From Vibrio fortis (GTDB taxonomy: Bacteria; Pseudomonadota; Gammaproteobacteria; Enterobacterales; Vibrionaceae): a stretch of 64,000 bases of DNA. The stretch lies in the NCBI RefSeq assembly GCF_000695685.1, contig NZ_JFFR01000002.1, positions 682,001 to 746,000 on the forward strand. Direction: 5' to 3'. Shown here piece by piece: positions 62,399-64,000 of the stretch (positions within the stretch are counted from its first letter, which is position 1; each line of letters opens with the position of its first letter). The notes under the pieces were generated by a model. It was not told the DNA's origin. It saw only the letters and a list, made by a program, of their open reading frames with translations, and searched no databases. Both the position numbers and the translations under genes were made by a program.

Positions 62399-64000
62399 TC
62401 ATAGCTGCCAGTACCGTGCTGTCTTCATAAAAGCATACACTGTACGCAAACTATCTTCCGACTCAGGATCTTTCATTCCTCGTAACCAACGAACCTTGAT
62501 TCCAAGATAGCTTGCCCACGCAACGGCTTTTTTGAACTCTCTGTAATTATCGGCTTTAGCGCTACTTTCAATATATTGGTTAACGAGCAAGTATTGCTCC
62601 TGTCCTGCCGAATAACGTGCTAAAGAAAAAGCTCTTTTAAAATGAGGATGTGCATTTTGATAGTCTTCATTTCTATAGTGGAAAATAGCTTTACACCATT
62701 CCACCAGCCAGCAGAGCATTTTGCCTAGTCCAGCAATTTCGACTCTATTCTTATACTCATCAATTTCACTTAATGACGTTGCTTCTCTCTTAAGTTTTAG
62801 CCCTTCATCCAACAGCCGAGGAAAATCACTAGGCACCAAGTCGTTAGTTGGATTCTCATGATGCTTCACTAAGCTATAAGTCATGGCAGGCCCAATACGA
62901 GCTATCAACTTCTTGAACTGCTCGATGCGACTAGTGCCTTTGCTGTCCATGTTATAGTTGATGCCTTGGGAGCCCCATTTAATTTTGTCAGCCCTAAGCC
63001 ACCACAACTCCATTACGGCACTATACCAATAGTCTTGTCGTTCAAGTGCCAGAACGTCCATATTGCTAACACACTCTTGCGCCACCACTCTATAGTGACA
63101 TGTCTCTCTATCAAACCTTCGGTATTGCTTCTTAAAACCGATAACGAGTTGATGCAAATAATCATCACCATAAGCATTTTGAACAGACTTGAAGCAATAC
63201 GTTGTAAATCGCCCCAAAAAGAGTGCAACTCGATAAGCGTTAACCTGATTAGGAGTAATATCTCTACTGTATCTTTCATCACCAATCTCGGCCAGAGCTT
63301 CGATTGAATCATTCAGCGCTTTACTGAGAGCATGCGTACTGGGTAACTGCTGGCCTGAAGTCCACCTTTGTGCATTTTCAAGGTTCCGTTCATAACGCTT
63401 GTATTTTTCTATCAATTGCTTGTTTGTCTGATATGAAATATCACCCTGAGCTGGGTTATGGAACCTGATCTGAGATAAACCCTGAGAACTATATATCCAT
63501 TGCCACACTTTGGTTATTGGAAACTGAACTGTTTCCCCCTTGGCGTCAAAGTTCACCTCCGGCAACCACCAAAACTTTTCTTCAGGTAATGATAAACCAG
63601 ATGCATTAACGTCGAACGCCAACGAGTTTTTAAATAATGAAGTTAATACCCTATCTATTAAGCGATGCTGAACGACCCACTTAATCGTCTCGGGAAAAGA
63701 CAGATATGTTCCATCGAGGCGGACAAGGTCTCTATATTGGTCCAAAGCATCTTCGATTGAAGCCATTATGGCTAATGTTACTCGAGGGTCATCCACTAAC
63801 TCGAACACTATTTCACCAAATATACTCAGCAGTTCTTCTAGTTGGGTACTAATCTTTGAGTTTTCACTCGCTAACCGCGCAAGGCTTTTCTGTATAGCCT
63901 TTTTGTGTTTCTCGCCTCCAATAACTGAAGTTTCATCCTTCTTCTGAGGGAGGATTCCGGCGGCATTAAAAAGCTCCCGAACAACCTCACCTATAGTTGG
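62399..64000 (-). CDS. Large protein of unknown function, N-terminus beyond window
   Basis: The frame is open from base 64000 to the stop at 62399, at least 533 residues; an internal GTG at 63808 is not the real start because coding continues upstream (ELFNAAGILPQKKDETSVIG...). The N-terminal visible part is coil-like; the middle is Trp/Tyr-rich (KFWWLPEVNF, VMELWWLRADKIKWG). The C-terminal 120 residues have TPR-like helices (WCKAIFHYRNEDYQNAHPHF, RAFSLARYSAGQEQYLLVNQ). No catalytic motif seen. Convergent with the WYL gene. Confidence 0.75.
   Translation of the reverse strand, partial: PTIGEVVRELFNAAGILPQKKDETSVIGGEKHKKAIQKSLARLASENSKISTQLEELLSIFGEIVFELVDDPRVTLAIMASIEDALDQYRDLVRLDGTYLSFPETIKWVVQHRLIDRVLTSLFKNSLAFDVNASGLSLPEEKFWWLPEVNFDAKGETVQFPITKVWQWIYSSQGLSQIRFHNPAQGDISYQTNKQLIEKYKRYERNLENAQRWTSGQQLPSTHALSKALNDSIEALAEIGDERYSRDITPNQVNAYRVALFLGRFTTYCFKSVQNAYGDDYLHQLVIGFKKQYRRFDRETCHYRVVAQECVSNMDVLALERQDYWYSAVMELWWLRADKIKWGSQGINYNMDSKGTSRIEQFKKLIARIGPAMTYSLVKHHENPTNDLVPSDFPRLLDEGLKLKREATSLSEIDEYKNRVEIAGLGKMLCWLVEWCKAIFHYRNEDYQNAHPHFKRAFSLARYSAGQEQYLLVNQYIESSAKADNYREFKKAVAWASYLGIKVRWLRGMKDPESEDSLRTVYAFMKTARYWQL

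Larger units (their letters stand above)
43387..64000. other. Defence island (left end inside window, right end outside)
   Basis: From just after the DUF1826 terminator to the window edge almost every gene belongs to restriction, nuclease, helicase or defence-regulator families, arranged as unit A (mrr–hsdRMS–ATPase–HNH–PLD), unit B (XRE/LRAT pair) and unit C (four-gene nuclease operon with WYL regulator). No integrase, tRNA or certain attachment site was found. The direct repeat GTATTACCT (43471–43479, 43483–43491), in the AT-rich gap before the first island gene, is a weak boundary candidate. Confidence 0.75.

Noticed and set aside
43521..64000. Island as a prophage
   Set aside because: No capsid, tail, terminase, lysis or integrase genes; all genes are restriction, nuclease or regulator families.

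Overview
The window looks like a chromosomal segment of a Vibrio species. This rests on gene content and order: yciB–yciA–yciI followed by the type II secretion pilotin aspS next to metE/metR, a Zur-box-preceded DUF1826 gene, DAACS and TRAP transporters, and moderately AT-rich coding style. No rRNA, tRNA, CRISPR array, transposase or integrase was recognised.

Positions 1 to about 43.4 kb are mostly core genome. In order: the end of an NfeD/ClpP-class membrane protease; a sodium:dicarboxylate/amino-acid symporter behind a PurR-like palindrome; a TetR regulator; a chemoreceptor–porin–PstS-like operon; a hisC-like aminotransferase plus amino-acid binding protein with a divergent LysR regulator; yciB, yciA, yciI, aspS; metE/metR with MetJ boxes between them; ygiQ; a GtrA–GT39–GT2 glycan-modification operon beside a two-component system; a D-cysteine desulfhydrase-like enzyme and a dienelactone hydrolase; dadA; a DHH phosphoesterase; a large envelope cluster (three lipoproteins, an MltC-like transglycosylase and two small membrane proteins); and a TRAP transporter locus with a HAD phosphatase, a glycerophosphodiesterase and a DeoR regulator.

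From about 43.4 kb to the right edge the content changes to a defence island, with both operon-packed and divergent units. Unit A is a tightly packed seven-gene operon on the minus strand: mrr, hsdR, hsdM, hsdS, a PtuA-like ATPase, a PtuB-like HNH nuclease and a PLD-fold protein. Unit B is a divergent pair: an XRE regulator with a C-terminal membrane helix, and an LRAT-fold protein with a hydrophobic C-terminus. Unit C is a four-gene operon (CoiA-like nuclease, SRA-HNH nuclease, Nudix hydrolase, nuclease–DUF2075 helicase) divergent from a WYL-domain regulator. A partial large protein of unknown function runs off the right edge.

The two most notable observations are these. First, hsdR is split by a perfect 37-bp tandem duplication; losing one copy would restore a single 808-residue HsdR, so this is either a reversible switch or a recent inactivation that leaves the methyltransferase intact. 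Second, unit C combines a modified-base reader nuclease with a Nudix nucleotide hydrolase, a helicase-nuclease and a CoiA-like nuclease under a defence-type regulator. I do not recognise that combination as a named system.
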